Below are positions 50,961-59,402 of a stretch of 59,402 nt of DNA, piece after piece; the first letter of the stretch is position 1; each line of letters starts with the position of its first letter. Source of the stretch: Acidimicrobiia bacterium (lineage in GTDB: Bacteria > Actinomycetota > Acidimicrobiia > Spongiisociales > UBA5794); contig JASJAX010000043.1 of assembly GCA_030066755.1 (NCBI GenBank), positions 1 through 59,402 on the forward strand, written 5' to 3'. The notes below the pieces were generated by a model that did no database searches, was not told the origin of the DNA, and saw nothing but the letters and a program-made list of their open reading frames with translations. Both the position numbers and the translations under genes were made by a program.

Positions 50961-51644
50961 TCAACCTCCTTGGTGTTCGATGGAGATATCGAGTGTTGGG
51001 TACGACGATCTGGCGGATTCCAACTCGTCATCGGTACTGGTCGGTTGAGCGTCGGCGACGAGGAGTCGGTGCAATCGCAGCGCGTTGTCGACGATGCGTG
51101 CTGCGATGTCCTCGCCGGGGACGAGCCGGTCGTTGATGAGGTTCAGCGTCTCGCCGTCGACGTACGCCAGGACGACGTCGGCGATTGCAGCAGCCTGGTC
51201 CGGCCGGATTGCGGATTCCGCACCGGACAGAATCACTCGGCCGAGCCACGTCTTCATGCGGCCGACGGTCTCGAGGATGTCGTCTGGAACGTCGTCGGTT
51301 GGCATTGGGTCGGACGCAATGAACCGGTAGAGACCGGGGTTCGTCTGCGGGAATGTGGCGAGGTTGGTGATCGCTACACGGAGATACTCGGGCGGCGTGA
51401 GGGACTCGTCGAGGCCCTCGGTGAGCCAGTCGGCGTAGCGGGCGAGGGCTCGGTGAAACGCCTCCCAGAGCAGCGCTGGATAGTCCGGGAAGTAGTTGTA
51501 GAGGTTGGTGTGGGCGCATCCGATGCGGCGGGCGATCTCACGGAGGTTGACGTCGATGGAACCGCCGGTTTCGGCAATGAGGTCGAGCGCAGTCTCCACA
51601 AACTGATCGGCGGTGGTCCCGGACCTGAGCGCCTTGCTCATCAT
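50961..51644 (-). CDS. TetR-family regulator
   Basis: 227 residues. HTH: TADQFVETALDLIAETG ... VNLREIARRIGCAHTNLYNYF, the classic TetR recognition helix ending in LYxYF. C-terminal helices follow (GLYRFIASDPMP ... VLAYVDGETLNLINDRLV). First gene of a five-gene run; two copies of TTACCAG-type sites lie a few bases upstream of its start, consistent with autoregulation and control of the whole run. Confidence 0.88.
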   Translation of the reverse strand: MMSKALRSGTTADQFVETALDLIAETGGSIDVNLREIARRIGCAHTNLYNYFPDYPALLWEAFHRALARYADWLTEGLDESLTPPEYLRVAITNLATFPQTNPGLYRFIASDPMPTDDVPDDILETVGRMKTWLGRVILSGAESAIRPDQAAAIADVVLAYVDGETLNLINDRLVPGEDIAARIVDNALRLHRLLVADAQPTSTDDELESARSSYPTLDISIEHQGG

Positions 51645-51650
51645 TCGAGA

Positions 51651-51675
51651 TTACCAGCGGTAATTACCAGTGGTC
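51651..51675. promoter_or_regulatory. Candidate TetR operator (two half-sites)
   Basis: TTACC-AGC-GGTAA (51651-51663) is a perfect 13-bp palindrome, directly followed by TTACCAGTGGTC (51664-51675), a diverged second copy. It lies 7 bases upstream of the TetR start, so the transcript may be leaderless or nearly so. Confidence 0.6.
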
Positions 51676-51762
51676 AAGGCCCAGGTACGGCGGTGGCGTT
51701 CGCTACGGTCTTGGCTCGAAGCAGTGGATCGAACCTCGGTGGCAACCGGGTTCCCCGAACGC

Positions 51763-51794
51763 AACTGGGCCCCCGCACCAGCAGGGGCCCAGTT
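51763..51794 (-). terminator. Terminator of the secreted glycosidase-like gene
   Basis: AACTGGGCCCC / GGGGCCCAGTT is a perfect 11-bp stem with loop CGCACCAGCA, about 20 bases after the stop on the minus strand. Confidence 0.75.
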
Positions 51795-51815
51795 GTCGAG
51801 AGAAGTGATCCAGCG

Positions 51816-53375
51816 TTAGTTGGGCGTCCACGACCGCAGCGCGGCGAGCCCTGCCGGCTCGGACTTCCAGTACCGGTTGTCCGCCTCGTTCGGCTTGTCC
51901 TTGTTGAAGTACCAGAACGCCACCGCACCGTTGTTGTATGCGTCTTGCACGTTGCGGAGGATCCACTGCGTGCGCTGGTTGCCCGTGAGCGCCGTGCCGG
52001 TCTCGGCGATACCCCACGCCCAACCTCGGTTCTTGAGCGACTTCACCACGTCCTTGGTGTAGTCGTCGAACAGATCGACGGTTCCCTGCCCCTTCGTCGA
52101 GGGCCAGTCGTACGGATCGATCATGACGATGCCGTCGCTGCGGGAGATGTCGTCGATCGCATTGAGGTACTCGATGTTGCTCGTGTTGCCGCCGAGGCCC
52201 CAACCCATCAGGGTGAAGACCGGCACGATGTCGACCGACCGGCTCTTGTTGGCCTTGTTCACGGCGGCGACCAGGTTCCTCTGCACCTTGCCCCAATTGG
52301 CCGCTGAGAACGAGTCGTTCTCGGGTTCGTGCCAGAAGGTCAGCCAGAGCTCACCGCCGCCGTCGGGCACGTTCGAGAGCAGCGTCGCAAGGCGAGACCG
52401 ATCGTTGTCGTTCATCGGGACGGCAGACTTGTAGGAGAGGTGGACGACGGTCCCGCGATTCAGCCACGACACGACCTTGTTGGGCAGCGTCGTCCCGAAG
52501 TCGCCGGGCACGTACCAGCGGATGCCGTCCCACGCTCCGCCGGCTTCCTGTTCGGACTTCGCCGGGTCATCAGCGAACACGCCGACCAGCATTCCACCGG
52601 GTCGCGACGCCGGCGGCTGCTTCTTGGGCGCCTGTGTGGTGGTCGTGGTCGTTGTCGTGGTCTTCGGCGGCTTGGTGGTAGTCGTGGTCGCTTTCGGCGC
52701 CTTGGTCGTCGTCGGTGCCTTCTCCTCGGCAAGCGTCGGCGCCGAGCTCTCGATCACGACAAAGGATCCCTTGCCGCTGCTGGCCCACACCACGAGCCGG
52801 TAATCCGTGCCCTTGGCCAGCTTGGCGGAGATCTCCTTCGGATGATCCTTCTTCTTGTTCGCGGCGACCTGCTTACGAGTCTTGGCCTCGTACAGCGCGA
52901 TCTTCAGATTGCCGTCGCCGGCCCAGTCGAGGGTGAACTCGTGCCGACCGGACTTGTCGGGAACGATCTTGGCGGTGCTCCACCGTGGAGCCGGATCACT
53001 CTGGCGCCGGGCGAGCTGACCTTCGAGAACGACCGACGCGCTGGCATCCTTCAGCAGCGTCTTGGGATCGACACCCCAGTCGCTCGTGGTTGCGGCATAC
53101 GAGAATTCGTTCTGCGGCGCAGCCGCTTCGGTCGGTGTCGCGCTCGACGTTTCCTTGGCCGCCTTGGTGTCGGCGGGGGCCGCAGCGAGCGGCTTGTCGT
53201 TGTCGGTCGATTCGCCGGCGAACGCCGGACGGTCGACCGCCTCTACCTTCGCAGGGAACTGATCGACATCAGCGGCGTTTCCGAATGCGTCGACTTGCTC
53301 GAACACAAACGGAAGCGCGATGAGGGCCGCGATGCCTAGCGCTGACATCCGGACCACTAGTCGTGAGAGTTTCAC
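51816..53375 (-). CDS. Secreted glycoside-hydrolase-like protein with Thr-rich linker
   Basis: 519 residues from GTG 53375 (GTG 53357 and ATG 53348 are alternatives). An N-terminal signal peptide (VVRMSALGIAALIALPFVF) is followed by a beta-sandwich-like region (about 105-215, SVVLEGQLARRQSDPAPRWS) and a Lys/Pro/Thr linker with a run of nine Thr (about 225-255). The C-terminal TIM-barrel-like domain (about 262-519) has LWLTFWHEPEND (possible acid/base Glu) and GWAWGIAETGTAL (possible nucleophile Glu), as in GH26-like enzymes. Substrate unknown; probably an extracellular polysaccharide. Confidence 0.8.
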   Translation of the reverse strand: MKLSRLVVRMSALGIAALIALPFVFEQVDAFGNAADVDQFPAKVEAVDRPAFAGESTDNDKPLAAAPADTKAAKETSSATPTEAAAPQNEFSYAATTSDWGVDPKTLLKDASASVVLEGQLARRQSDPAPRWSTAKIVPDKSGRHEFTLDWAGDGNLKIALYEAKTRKQVAANKKKDHPKEISAKLAKGTDYRLVVWASSGKGSFVVIESSAPTLAEEKAPTTTKAPKATTTTTKPPKTTTTTTTTTQAPKKQPPASRPGGMLVGVFADDPAKSEQEAGGAWDGIRWYVPGDFGTTLPNKVVSWLNRGTVVHLSYKSAVPMNDNDRSRLATLLSNVPDGGGELWLTFWHEPENDSFSAANWGKVQRNLVAAVNKANKSRSVDIVPVFTLMGWGLGGNTSNIEYLNAIDDISRSDGIVMIDPYDWPSTKGQGTVDLFDDYTKDVVKSLKNRGWAWGIAETGTALTGNQRTQWILRNVQDAYNNGAVAFWYFNKDKPNEADNRYWKSEPAGLAALRSWTPN

Positions 53376-53464
53376 AGTCTGGCCAACCCCTTCATATCTC
53401 GGCCACTTGGTGAACGCCCCAGGCGATTATCGGGTACCTTCTTGGCTGCGTTGAGCGTTTTTCT

Positions 53465-53478
53465 CACTACTTGTAGTG
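53465..53478. promoter_or_regulatory. Inverted repeat upstream of the secreted glycosidase-like gene
   Basis: CACTAC-TT-GTAGTG is a perfect 6-2-6 inverted repeat about 90 bases upstream of the GTG 53375 start; possible operator. A second inverted repeat, CTGACCC / GGGTCAG, stands at 53501-53519. Confidence 0.4.
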
Positions 53479-53578
53479 GTCTTAACGATTTCTTCTCGGC
53501 CTGACCCCATACGGGTCAGAAGTCGCGAAATCCGATAGGGTTGAGCATGGAAAACCCCGGCAGATAGGCGCGAAAACC

Positions 53579-54343
53579 ATGTCCGAGCCCCGCGATTTTG
53601 GCCTCTATTGGGCCTTTGCGGACGCCGTCACCCACAAGTTCATGGTCGAGGAAGGCGCGGAGACGATGGATCTCCCGGGTGGACGGATCATCACTCATCG
53701 GCGCGACCTCGAACATCCATGGCCTCGCTCCTTTCGGTATCGAACCGAGGTCTTCGTTGGGCCGGAGGATCCCGACGCTGCCCTTGGAGCAGCTCGCAGG
53801 CAATTCGGCGATCGGACTGAACACGTCGTCAACCTGTTTGGCGTCTCCGAGTCGAATCGTGACCAGCTCGCTGATCAGCTCGACTACACCGTGGCGTGGC
53901 GGAACGTGGTGATGGAGCGGTCACTCGGCATCGACGAAGCCGGCGAACGAGCCACCGACGTACGACCGGTCGAGACCGAGCGCGACGTCGTGGCGGTCAA
54001 CCTGATGGGGCCAGACAACCCGGCCGCCCCTGCCGCGATCTCGGATCCGAATCTCGCAGACTTCTGCATCGACGATGGCGGCCGAGCCGTCGCCAAGGGT
54101 CAAGTCGTCGTCGGCCTCGGTCGCATTGCCTATGTGTCCGACATGTACACCGCCGAGTCGCACCGTCGTCGGGGCCTTGGAACCGCCATGATGCGGGAAC
54201 TCGAAGCCGAGGCCGCAGCCAGAGGTGCCGAGCAGATCATCCTCGTACCGTCGCTCGAGACTCGGCGCAACGGTTTCTACGAACGCCTCGGCTATCGCCC
54301 CGCACTGTCGATGGATGTGCTCATTCCGGCGATCGCGGACTGA
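53579..54343 (+). CDS. GNAT-family N-acetyltransferase
   Basis: 254 residues from ATG 53579. The C-terminal GNAT domain (about 130-250) has the strand AYVSDMYTAESHRRRGLGTAM, where RRRGLG is the acetyl-CoA pyrophosphate-binding motif, then AEQIILVPSLETRRNGFYERLGY. The N-terminal 120 residues are variable and may set substrate choice. Not related in sequence to the GNAT protein at 1478. Confidence 0.87.
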   Translation: MSEPRDFGLYWAFADAVTHKFMVEEGAETMDLPGGRIITHRRDLEHPWPRSFRYRTEVFVGPEDPDAALGAARRQFGDRTEHVVNLFGVSESNRDQLADQLDYTVAWRNVVMERSLGIDEAGERATDVRPVETERDVVAVNLMGPDNPAAPAAISDPNLADFCIDDGGRAVAKGQVVVGLGRIAYVSDMYTAESHRRRGLGTAMMRELEAEAAARGAEQIILVPSLETRRNGFYERLGYRPALSMDVLIPAIAD

Positions 54344-54359
54344 GCGACGTGTTGCGCAG

Positions 54360-55556
54360 CTAGAGATCAGGGTCGCCATGCTCACCGGCGGGGCCGACCG
54401 TGAGCGCCTCGAACAGCAACGGCGGGCTACCGTCGCCGTTGCCGCACCACAGCAGGATGGACGACTCCGTCGCAAGTGGTTCGCACGTCGTCGAGACCGT
54501 GTGCGACGGAAGGTCCGGCGTCGCAATGTCGATCCAGGTCCTCGAATCGAGATCGAGCCAGGCGGCATTGCGACAGTGCCATACGAAGGTCGACCCGGCG
54601 AACGCGATCGAACGTGGGTAGCACCCAATGGCGTCGAACGGCAACGGCGCCAAGGGTTGCCAGCCCGAGGCCGGCGTCCAGGCGGCCGTTTCGAGGGCAG
54701 TGTCGATGGCGATCAAGGTGTCGCCGGTCCACGTCGCAGTGAGGCCCGCTGTGCTCGTCAGGGGCGGCGATTCGAGCAAGGTCCAGGAGTCACTCGAGGG
54801 TCGATAACTGGCGAAGGTCGGGGGTTCGCCCTGTCTGGCCGTGTGTCCGCCGATGAAGACCACGTCGTCGCCGATGTGGTGCATCGATCCGTGATCTGCT
54901 GCGAACGGCGGCGTTGCGAGGCTCCGGCAGCAGGTGGGCGCCGGCGGTGCGTCGAGACCGTAGAGGGGCCCCGGTTCGTTGGTAGCGCGGGCTTCAGGGA
55001 GCACCAACAGCTGGTCGCCGGTCCAGGACGCAGCGACAGGGACGACGGTGTCGAGCCTGTGGTCGTTGACCGCCGTCCAGCGGTCTGACGATGCCTCGTA
55101 CCACGCCGCGCCCGACGCCGTGACGAACATTGCGGTCCCAGTCCAGGCAGTCGCCCCGGCAGGACCTCCGATTGGCGCAGGTGCAAGAAACGTCCACGAT
55201 GGTGCGTCGCCTGCGTCGGGCCGATACGAACCGCCGCCGCGGTACTCGTGCAGCATTGATCGACCGCCCCACACCAACATCGCCTCACCCGTCCACGCAA
55301 CGGTGTGGCCCATTCGTGAAACGAGCGGACCGGGATCGAGTTCGACCCAGCCGGGGGGTTTGGTCGGGAAGCCGACGACACGCAACGGCGAAACGCGTGA
55401 GGGCGGATCCGTCGTCGTGACGTCCGACGCTGCAAGGGGAGGTGCGGTGATCTCGGTCGTGGGTGTCGGCGACGGGCTCGTGTTGCCGAACACGACGACG
55501 AGGCTGAAGCCGAGTGCAGCGGCAACGAGCACGGCCGGCCAACTCGGCGGTCCCAT
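54360..55556 (-). CDS. Membrane-anchored Kelch-like repeat protein
   Basis: About 398 residues from ATG 55556 (GTG 55577 is an alternative with GGAAGG close to it). An N-terminal membrane segment (AVLVAAALGFSLVVVF) is followed by a Pro/Thr linker and about 300 residues of beta-propeller repeats with the recurring pattern T-A-W-T-G-x-x-M/L-x-V-W/L (HTVAWTGEAMLVWGG, GATAWTGTAMFVTA, VAASWTGDQLLVLP, GLTATWTGDTLIAID), as in Kelch/galactose-oxidase-type propellers. No catalytic residues are recognised. Confidence 0.78.
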   Translation of the reverse strand: MGPPSWPAVLVAAALGFSLVVVFGNTSPSPTPTTEITAPPLAASDVTTTDPPSRVSPLRVVGFPTKPPGWVELDPGPLVSRMGHTVAWTGEAMLVWGGRSMLHEYRGGGSYRPDAGDAPSWTFLAPAPIGGPAGATAWTGTAMFVTASGAAWYEASSDRWTAVNDHRLDTVVPVAASWTGDQLLVLPEARATNEPGPLYGLDAPPAPTCCRSLATPPFAADHGSMHHIGDDVVFIGGHTARQGEPPTFASYRPSSDSWTLLESPPLTSTAGLTATWTGDTLIAIDTALETAAWTPASGWQPLAPLPFDAIGCYPRSIAFAGSTFVWHCRNAAWLDLDSRTWIDIATPDLPSHTVSTTCEPLATESSILLWCGNGDGSPPLLFEALTVGPAGEHGDPDL

Positions 55557-55631
55557 TCGATAGGGGCGTGGTTCCACCCTTCCATGATGCGCAACCGGCT
55601 GCCGAGACGCCACAGCCGGAGGCCCGATTGG

Positions 55632-56327
55632 TCAGGCGAAGGGAGCTCGGTCCGCTGCGATCTGCTCGGCCATACGGCCGAGCACCGGCCCGCGGAATCG
55701 ATCAACGGACCCGCGATAGGCACCCAACTCCAACGAGCCGAGCGTCTCGGCTTCCTCGACGGCGACGTCGAGCACCTCGTCGGGGGCCACCACCTGGTCC
55801 AGGAAGCCGACCGAGACCGCATCGCGTGGACCGGTCAGGCGAGCGTTGAACACCGAGCGCTGGTAGGCCGGTCGCGGAAGCCGCTCGGCCGCAATGGTGA
55901 CGGCCCAATCGGGGAGGACCATACCGATGGAGACCTCGTTGAGACCCAGTCGATAGGGACCGTCGGCGCCCACCCGGACATCGCATCCGAGCAGGAGAAG
56001 CGCTCCGGCGGCAACCGCGTGGCCGGTACACGCAGCAACGATGGGTATCGGAGCCCCAAACAGGTGCCGTACGAGGTCCCCGCCATCCGCCACGAGGTTG
56101 ACCACGGCGGCAGCATCACCAGACCGCATCACGCCGAGGTCGAATCCACCGGAGAACACACCCGGTCGGCCTGCGATGACGACGGCAGTCGATCCGTCGG
56201 ACACTGCGGTGTCGATCGTGCCGGTCAAGCCGGTGATCAGGGCGCCGGAGAGCGCGTTGGCCTTGCCGTCGTCGATCGTGACGATCGTGGTGGAGCCGCG
56301 TTGGGTGGTGGTCAGGTGCTCGCTCAT
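55632..56327 (-). CDS. Crotonase / enoyl-CoA hydratase-like protein
   Basis: 231 residues. The crotonase fold is clear: IVTIDDGKANALSGALI, AVVIAGRPGVFSGGFDLGVM (oxyanion-hole region) and PIPIVAACTGHAVAAGALLLLGCDVRVG. The second catalytic region reads RLGLNEVSIGMVLPDWA; the Glu of NEVSIG is present, the other typical Glu is not obvious. It probably acts on an acyl-CoA, but family members have many reactions. On the same strand as the haloacid dehalogenase. Confidence 0.88.
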   Translation of the reverse strand: MSEHLTTTQRGSTTIVTIDDGKANALSGALITGLTGTIDTAVSDGSTAVVIAGRPGVFSGGFDLGVMRSGDAAAVVNLVADGGDLVRHLFGAPIPIVAACTGHAVAAGALLLLGCDVRVGADGPYRLGLNEVSIGMVLPDWAVTIAAERLPRPAYQRSVFNARLTGPRDAVSVGFLDQVVAPDEVLDVAVEEAETLGSLELGAYRGSVDRFRGPVLGRMAEQIAADRAPFA

Positions 56328-56360
56328 ATGCCGATCGTAGTGAGGCGCGGGGATGCCGCC

Positions 56361-57032
56361 TCATCCGCGGTCGACCTCCACGATCGCCTGTACGACGGCC
56401 ATCAGATCGGACCCGACGATGTCCGGTGTCTCGCTTGCACCCGAGATGAGCATTCCGGGGCGGGCAACGGAGGCGGCGACTGCGCCGCTTCGGATCGCAC
56501 CGGTCACATCCCAGTCGTGCGCCGCCACGAGGCGCATCCGGCCAATCGGGATACCGAGCCGGTCGGCGCAGCTGAGATAGGTCGCCGGATGCGGCTTGAA
56601 ACGCCGGACCGGATCGACGGACAGGGCGTCCGAGAAGAGATCGTCGATACCTGCGTTGTGGAGCTGGTCGGTCAGGACTCGGGGAGGGGAGTTGGTCAGG
56701 GTTGCGACGCGGAATCCGTGTTCGATGAGCAGCTCGATGCCGGGGCGGACGTCGGGATGTGGTGGCAGATGCCGCATGCCATCCACCACGCTCGATGCGG
56801 TTGTGCGGGTGACACGATGCCCCGCCTTGGCGGCAACCAACTCCAAGGCATCGACGGCGAGTATGTCGAATGGTTGGTACGTGTCGGTGACGGTTGCGAC
56901 CAGCGAGTGTCGGAGCAGCCGACTGAACCAGGCACCGAGGAGCTCGCTCGAGCCGAAGGCTTCCTCGAACCGCGGACCCATCGACCTGAGGTCGAGCAGC
57001 GTCTCGTTGACGTCGAAGACGATGGTGCGCAA
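56361..57032 (-). CDS. Haloacid dehalogenase type II-like hydrolase (HAD superfamily)
   Basis: 223 residues. HAD motifs: I, VFDVNETLLDL with the nucleophile Asp8 (FDVNET); II, TLTNSPP with conserved Ser/Asn; III, Lys in RRFKPHPATY; IV, LVAAHDWDVTGA. The DVNETLLDL start is typical of L-2-haloacid dehalogenases. Whether it cleaves halogenated acids or a phosphate is not settled. Starts 3 bases after the upstream TPR-protein stop on the same strand. Confidence 0.9.
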   Translation of the reverse strand: MRTIVFDVNETLLDLRSMGPRFEEAFGSSELLGAWFSRLLRHSLVATVTDTYQPFDILAVDALELVAAKAGHRVTRTTASSVVDGMRHLPPHPDVRPGIELLIEHGFRVATLTNSPPRVLTDQLHNAGIDDLFSDALSVDPVRRFKPHPATYLSCADRLGIPIGRMRLVAAHDWDVTGAIRSGAVAASVARPGMLISGASETPDIVGSDLMAVVQAIVEVDRG

Positions 57033-57035
57033 CGG

Positions 57036-59402
57036 TCAATCTCCCGGTGTGCTGGAGTCGCTGAGAGGGTCATCGGTGGCGATACCGCGATGGGACGCCA
57101 CCTCGGCGAGGTAGGACGCGCGCTGGCCCGGATCGCCGATACGTGAAGCACGCTCGGCAACGAGAGACGCGGTTTGGTTCCGAAGGTGCTCAGCTGCGTC
57201 AGGGTCAACGGACTCGAGCACCTCGATGCAGCGCAGCAGGGTCGCGGTCGTCTCGACCGCCCCAGCGAAGAGATCGCCCGCCTCGTCAGCCAGCGCAGCT
57301 TCGACGATGTCTGCTGCGTTGCGACGTTCCCCACGCCGCAAGCGCGCAACTGCGGCGGCGACGACGGACTCGTTCGCCAGATGCTGCTCTCCCAGATCGG
57401 ATCGGATCGCTGCTGCCGCATCGAGGTGATCCACCGCCCGATCGTGTTCACCGAGTTCGAGATAGCAGAGACCGAGCCCGTGCAGATCGTACGCTTCGCC
57501 TCGCCTGCGACCGATCCTGCGGTCGATGATGAGCGCCGCTTCGCCGAACTCGATCGCACGAGCCAGATCACCCTTCGCCCGATACGTTGATCCGAGGTTG
57601 CCCTTGCTGATCGCGATTCCCCATGCATCGTCGGTCAACTCCCGGATCTCGAGCGCGGCGGAATACTGCTCGACTGCGAGATCGAAGTCCCCAACGGCCC
57701 AAGCGGTTCCGCCGACGTTGTCGAGGTGATCGCCTTCGCCCATCCGGTACCCGATGGTGCGGCTTTGCTCCGCGCCCACCTCGTGGATGTGGCGGGCCGC
57801 CGAATAGTCGCCGTAGCCGAACAGCGCCGAGCCGAGGTTGTTGAGCGCGCGGATCTCGCCGATCACATGACCGGCGCGACGGAACGCATCGGCTGCACGA
57901 CGATGACGCCGTTCGGCCTCGGCGAAGTCGCCCAGTTCCCACGCAATGCCGCCGAGGAAGTCATCAACCGTTGCTACCCCAACCGGGTCATCGGCGGCTT
58001 CGAACACCGCTGCGGCCTCTGCCGCCCGATCGGCCGCCTCGGCGGGGCGTCCCTGATAGCGCGAGGCCTGTGCCAGCAGGAAGAGGAGTGCACCGCGCAC
58101 GTGAGCGCTGGCCGCGGCATCTGATGACTCGAGCGCTGTGATGCCCAACTGCTGCGCGCCCGCATAGTCACCGATCGCCGACATCAATTCGGCTCGAAGC
58201 CTGGCTACTTCGAGGGCACGATCGGATCGCGCCTCGGTGATCTGGTCCAGTGCCTCCAGCACTGTGCTCTGGCCGTCGCGATCGCCGAGGACGCTATGGA
58301 CACCGTGGAGTGCCATGAGCGCATCGAAGCGGGTATCGAGATCCGAAGGGTCGGCGACCTCGAGGAGGCGCCGCAGAGCCCCCACCGCTTCCGCATTGGC
58401 GTACCGTTCGGCCGCCTCGCGCCCGGCTGCGAGGTAGTGGGGTACTGCAGCCGCCGGGTCTCCCGCAGCATCGAGGTGGTACGCGAGTTCGCCGGCGAAG
58501 GCCGCACCGGCGCCGAAGACCTTCTCGATCGCCGTTGCCGCAGAAGCATGGAGTCCGGCCAGCTCCGTGTGGAGTTGCATGGCATAGGCAGCTTCACGCA
58601 ACAAGGACTGACGGAACCCAACCGTGTGTTCGTCGTCGACTTCCCATATGCGAGCGTCGATCGCCGCATCGATGTGGTGATTCACGGTGGTTGGATCCCC
58701 GACGATGGAGGCGAGGACCCTGCGGTCGAACTCCCGTCCCAGCACCGAGGCAGTTTGCACGGTGCGGCGAACCGGAACCTCGAGTTCGTCGAGGCGGGCG
58801 ACGAGGAGACGCTGCATGTCCTCGGGGAGCTGGTGCTCGACCAGTTCGGCTGTGACACCGTCAGTACCAGTCTCGAGGCGAGCTTCGCTGCCGAGATAGT
58901 CGAGGAGCTGCTCAACGAAGAACGGGTTGCCGCCGGACCGATCGACGAGCAGGTCGACGAGTTCCTGCGAAGGCGCAGCGTCGAGTGCAGCGGTTGCGAG
59001 CCGGGCGATGGCGCTGCGATCCAAGGGGGAGAGGGCGATCTCATGATCCGGCACGAGTGGCGACTCGTCGGGACGCGACTCGAGGAGAATCGCAACCGGC
59101 GTTTCGGCGAGATCCACTCGTAGTCGTTCGAGCACCTCAGCAGTGCTCGGATCGAGCCACTGTGCATCGGCGATCGACACGATGACCGGTTGGCCGGCCT
59201 CGAGCGCCCCGACGAGTCCTTCGACGGCCAGCACCATGTTCTCGAACCGGGTTCGGGGATCGAGGCCGTCGTCTGAACTCGTTGTCCCGTCGAGGAGGTC
59301 CTGGAACGTCTGCCGACTCCGGGCCAGCTCGGCCTGGAAAGCCGGAGCGGCGTCTTGGAGTCGTGAGAGGTACGCCGACAGACGTTCGGCTCGCGCATCG
59401 TC
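57036..59402 (-). CDS. Large signal-transduction ATPase/TPR protein (N-terminus beyond window)
   Basis: 788 residues are visible; the frame stays open to the window's last base, so the start lies outside. The first ~300 visible residues look like the second half of an AAA/STAND ATPase: VIVSIADAQWLDPSTAEVLE is a Walker B-like motif, followed by DLLVDRSGGNPFFVEQLLDYL. After that come at least seven TPR-like repeats (FLGGIAWELGDFAEAERRHR, LNNLGSALFGYGDYSAARHI, GNLGSTYRAKGDLARAIEFG, HGLGLCYLELGEHDRAVDHL). This is the layout of LuxR-type or adenylate-cyclase-type STAND proteins; the output domain is not in the window. No C-terminal HTH is present, so a cyclase or kinase at the missing N-terminus is more likely than a LuxR protein. 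Confidence 0.85.
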   Translation of the reverse strand, partial: DDARAERLSAYLSRLQDAAPAFQAELARSRQTFQDLLDGTTSSDDGLDPRTRFENMVLAVEGLVGALEAGQPVIVSIADAQWLDPSTAEVLERLRVDLAETPVAILLESRPDESPLVPDHEIALSPLDRSAIARLATAALDAAPSQELVDLLVDRSGGNPFFVEQLLDYLGSEARLETGTDGVTAELVEHQLPEDMQRLLVARLDELEVPVRRTVQTASVLGREFDRRVLASIVGDPTTVNHHIDAAIDARIWEVDDEHTVGFRQSLLREAAYAMQLHTELAGLHASAATAIEKVFGAGAAFAGELAYHLDAAGDPAAAVPHYLAAGREAAERYANAEAVGALRRLLEVADPSDLDTRFDALMALHGVHSVLGDRDGQSTVLEALDQITEARSDRALEVARLRAELMSAIGDYAGAQQLGITALESSDAAASAHVRGALLFLLAQASRYQGRPAEAADRAAEAAAVFEAADDPVGVATVDDFLGGIAWELGDFAEAERRHRRAADAFRRAGHVIGEIRALNNLGSALFGYGDYSAARHIHEVGAEQSRTIGYRMGEGDHLDNVGGTAWAVGDFDLAVEQYSAALEIRELTDDAWGIAISKGNLGSTYRAKGDLARAIEFGEAALIIDRRIGRRRGEAYDLHGLGLCYLELGEHDRAVDHLDAAAAIRSDLGEQHLANESVVAAAVARLRRGERRNAADIVEAALADEAGDLFAGAVETTATLLRCIEVLESVDPDAAEHLRNQTASLVAERASRIGDPGQRASYLAEVASHRGIATDDPLSDSSTPGD

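Noticed and set aside
53376..53578. Cyclic-di-AMP or other riboswitch in the leader of the secreted glycosidase-like gene
   Set aside because: Hairpins are present but none of the consensus cores of known riboswitches could be recognised.
55584..57146. 520-codon frame opposite crotonase and HAD genes
   Set aside because: Antisense shadow of two recognised enzymes.
1..59402. Insertion sequences, prophage genes or rRNA
   Set aside because: No transposase, integrase, phage structural genes or rRNA motifs were found on either strand.

Overview
The window is chromosomal DNA of a high-GC actinobacterium. GTG starts, ATGA/GTGA stop-start overlaps, tRNA genes without an encoded CCA, actinobacterial SOS boxes (CGAAC-N4-GTTCG type) and a DivIVA protein all fit. 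The gene order recA - rny - miaB - miaA - dapF - lexA/LysM - nrdR, with an RNase Y gene, suggests the Acidimicrobiia branch rather than Mycobacterium or Streptomyces. That placement is inference; no rRNA gene is present to confirm it.

Layout. 0-2.4 kb: a two-gene unit whose second gene is a UGSC-type selenoprotein read through an in-frame TGA at 1228-1230, with a SECIS-like hairpin just downstream, then a GNAT acetyltransferase. 2.4-5.6 kb: tightly overlapped rimO-cinA-thpR. 5.6-9.5 kb: a DksA-like zinc-finger protein, a membrane protein, and two pirins with a MarR regulator; both pirin promoters carry the same palindrome-like site. 9.5-20.2 kb: recA, RNase Y, tRNA-modification genes miaB and miaA, dapF, lexA divergent from a LysM division-inhibitor-like gene, nrdR, dut and tRNA-Gly/Cys/Val. 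SOS boxes lie inside the recA and LysM promoters. 20.3-32.6 kb: membrane histidine kinase, malQ, acyl-CoA synthetase, nfuA, divIVA, plsB and small proteins. 32.6-46 kb: a more accessory region with a secreted parallel-beta-helix/RTX protein, tRNA-Val, tiny membrane proteins, a duplicated lipoprotein around a SPOR-like domain, an MFS carrier, a GH3 glycosidase and a lipoprotein nitroreductase. 46-51.7 kb: two TetR-controlled units (hydrolase + TetR; TetR + membrane proteins + SRPBCC + DUF1295). 51.8-59.4 kb: a secreted glycosidase-like protein, GNAT, a Kelch-like anchored protein, crotonase, haloacid dehalogenase and a large ATPase/TPR protein that runs off the right edge.

Across the window, the 3' ends of several genes are overlapped by tandem 7-bp repeats (units such as GTACTGA and CGACTGG) and by hairpins that contain the stop codon. 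This points to a genome-wide repeat family that sits at gene ends. The strongest single find is the selenoprotein, which standard gene calling would truncate at 93 codons. No rRNA, CRISPR array, insertion sequence or prophage was seen.
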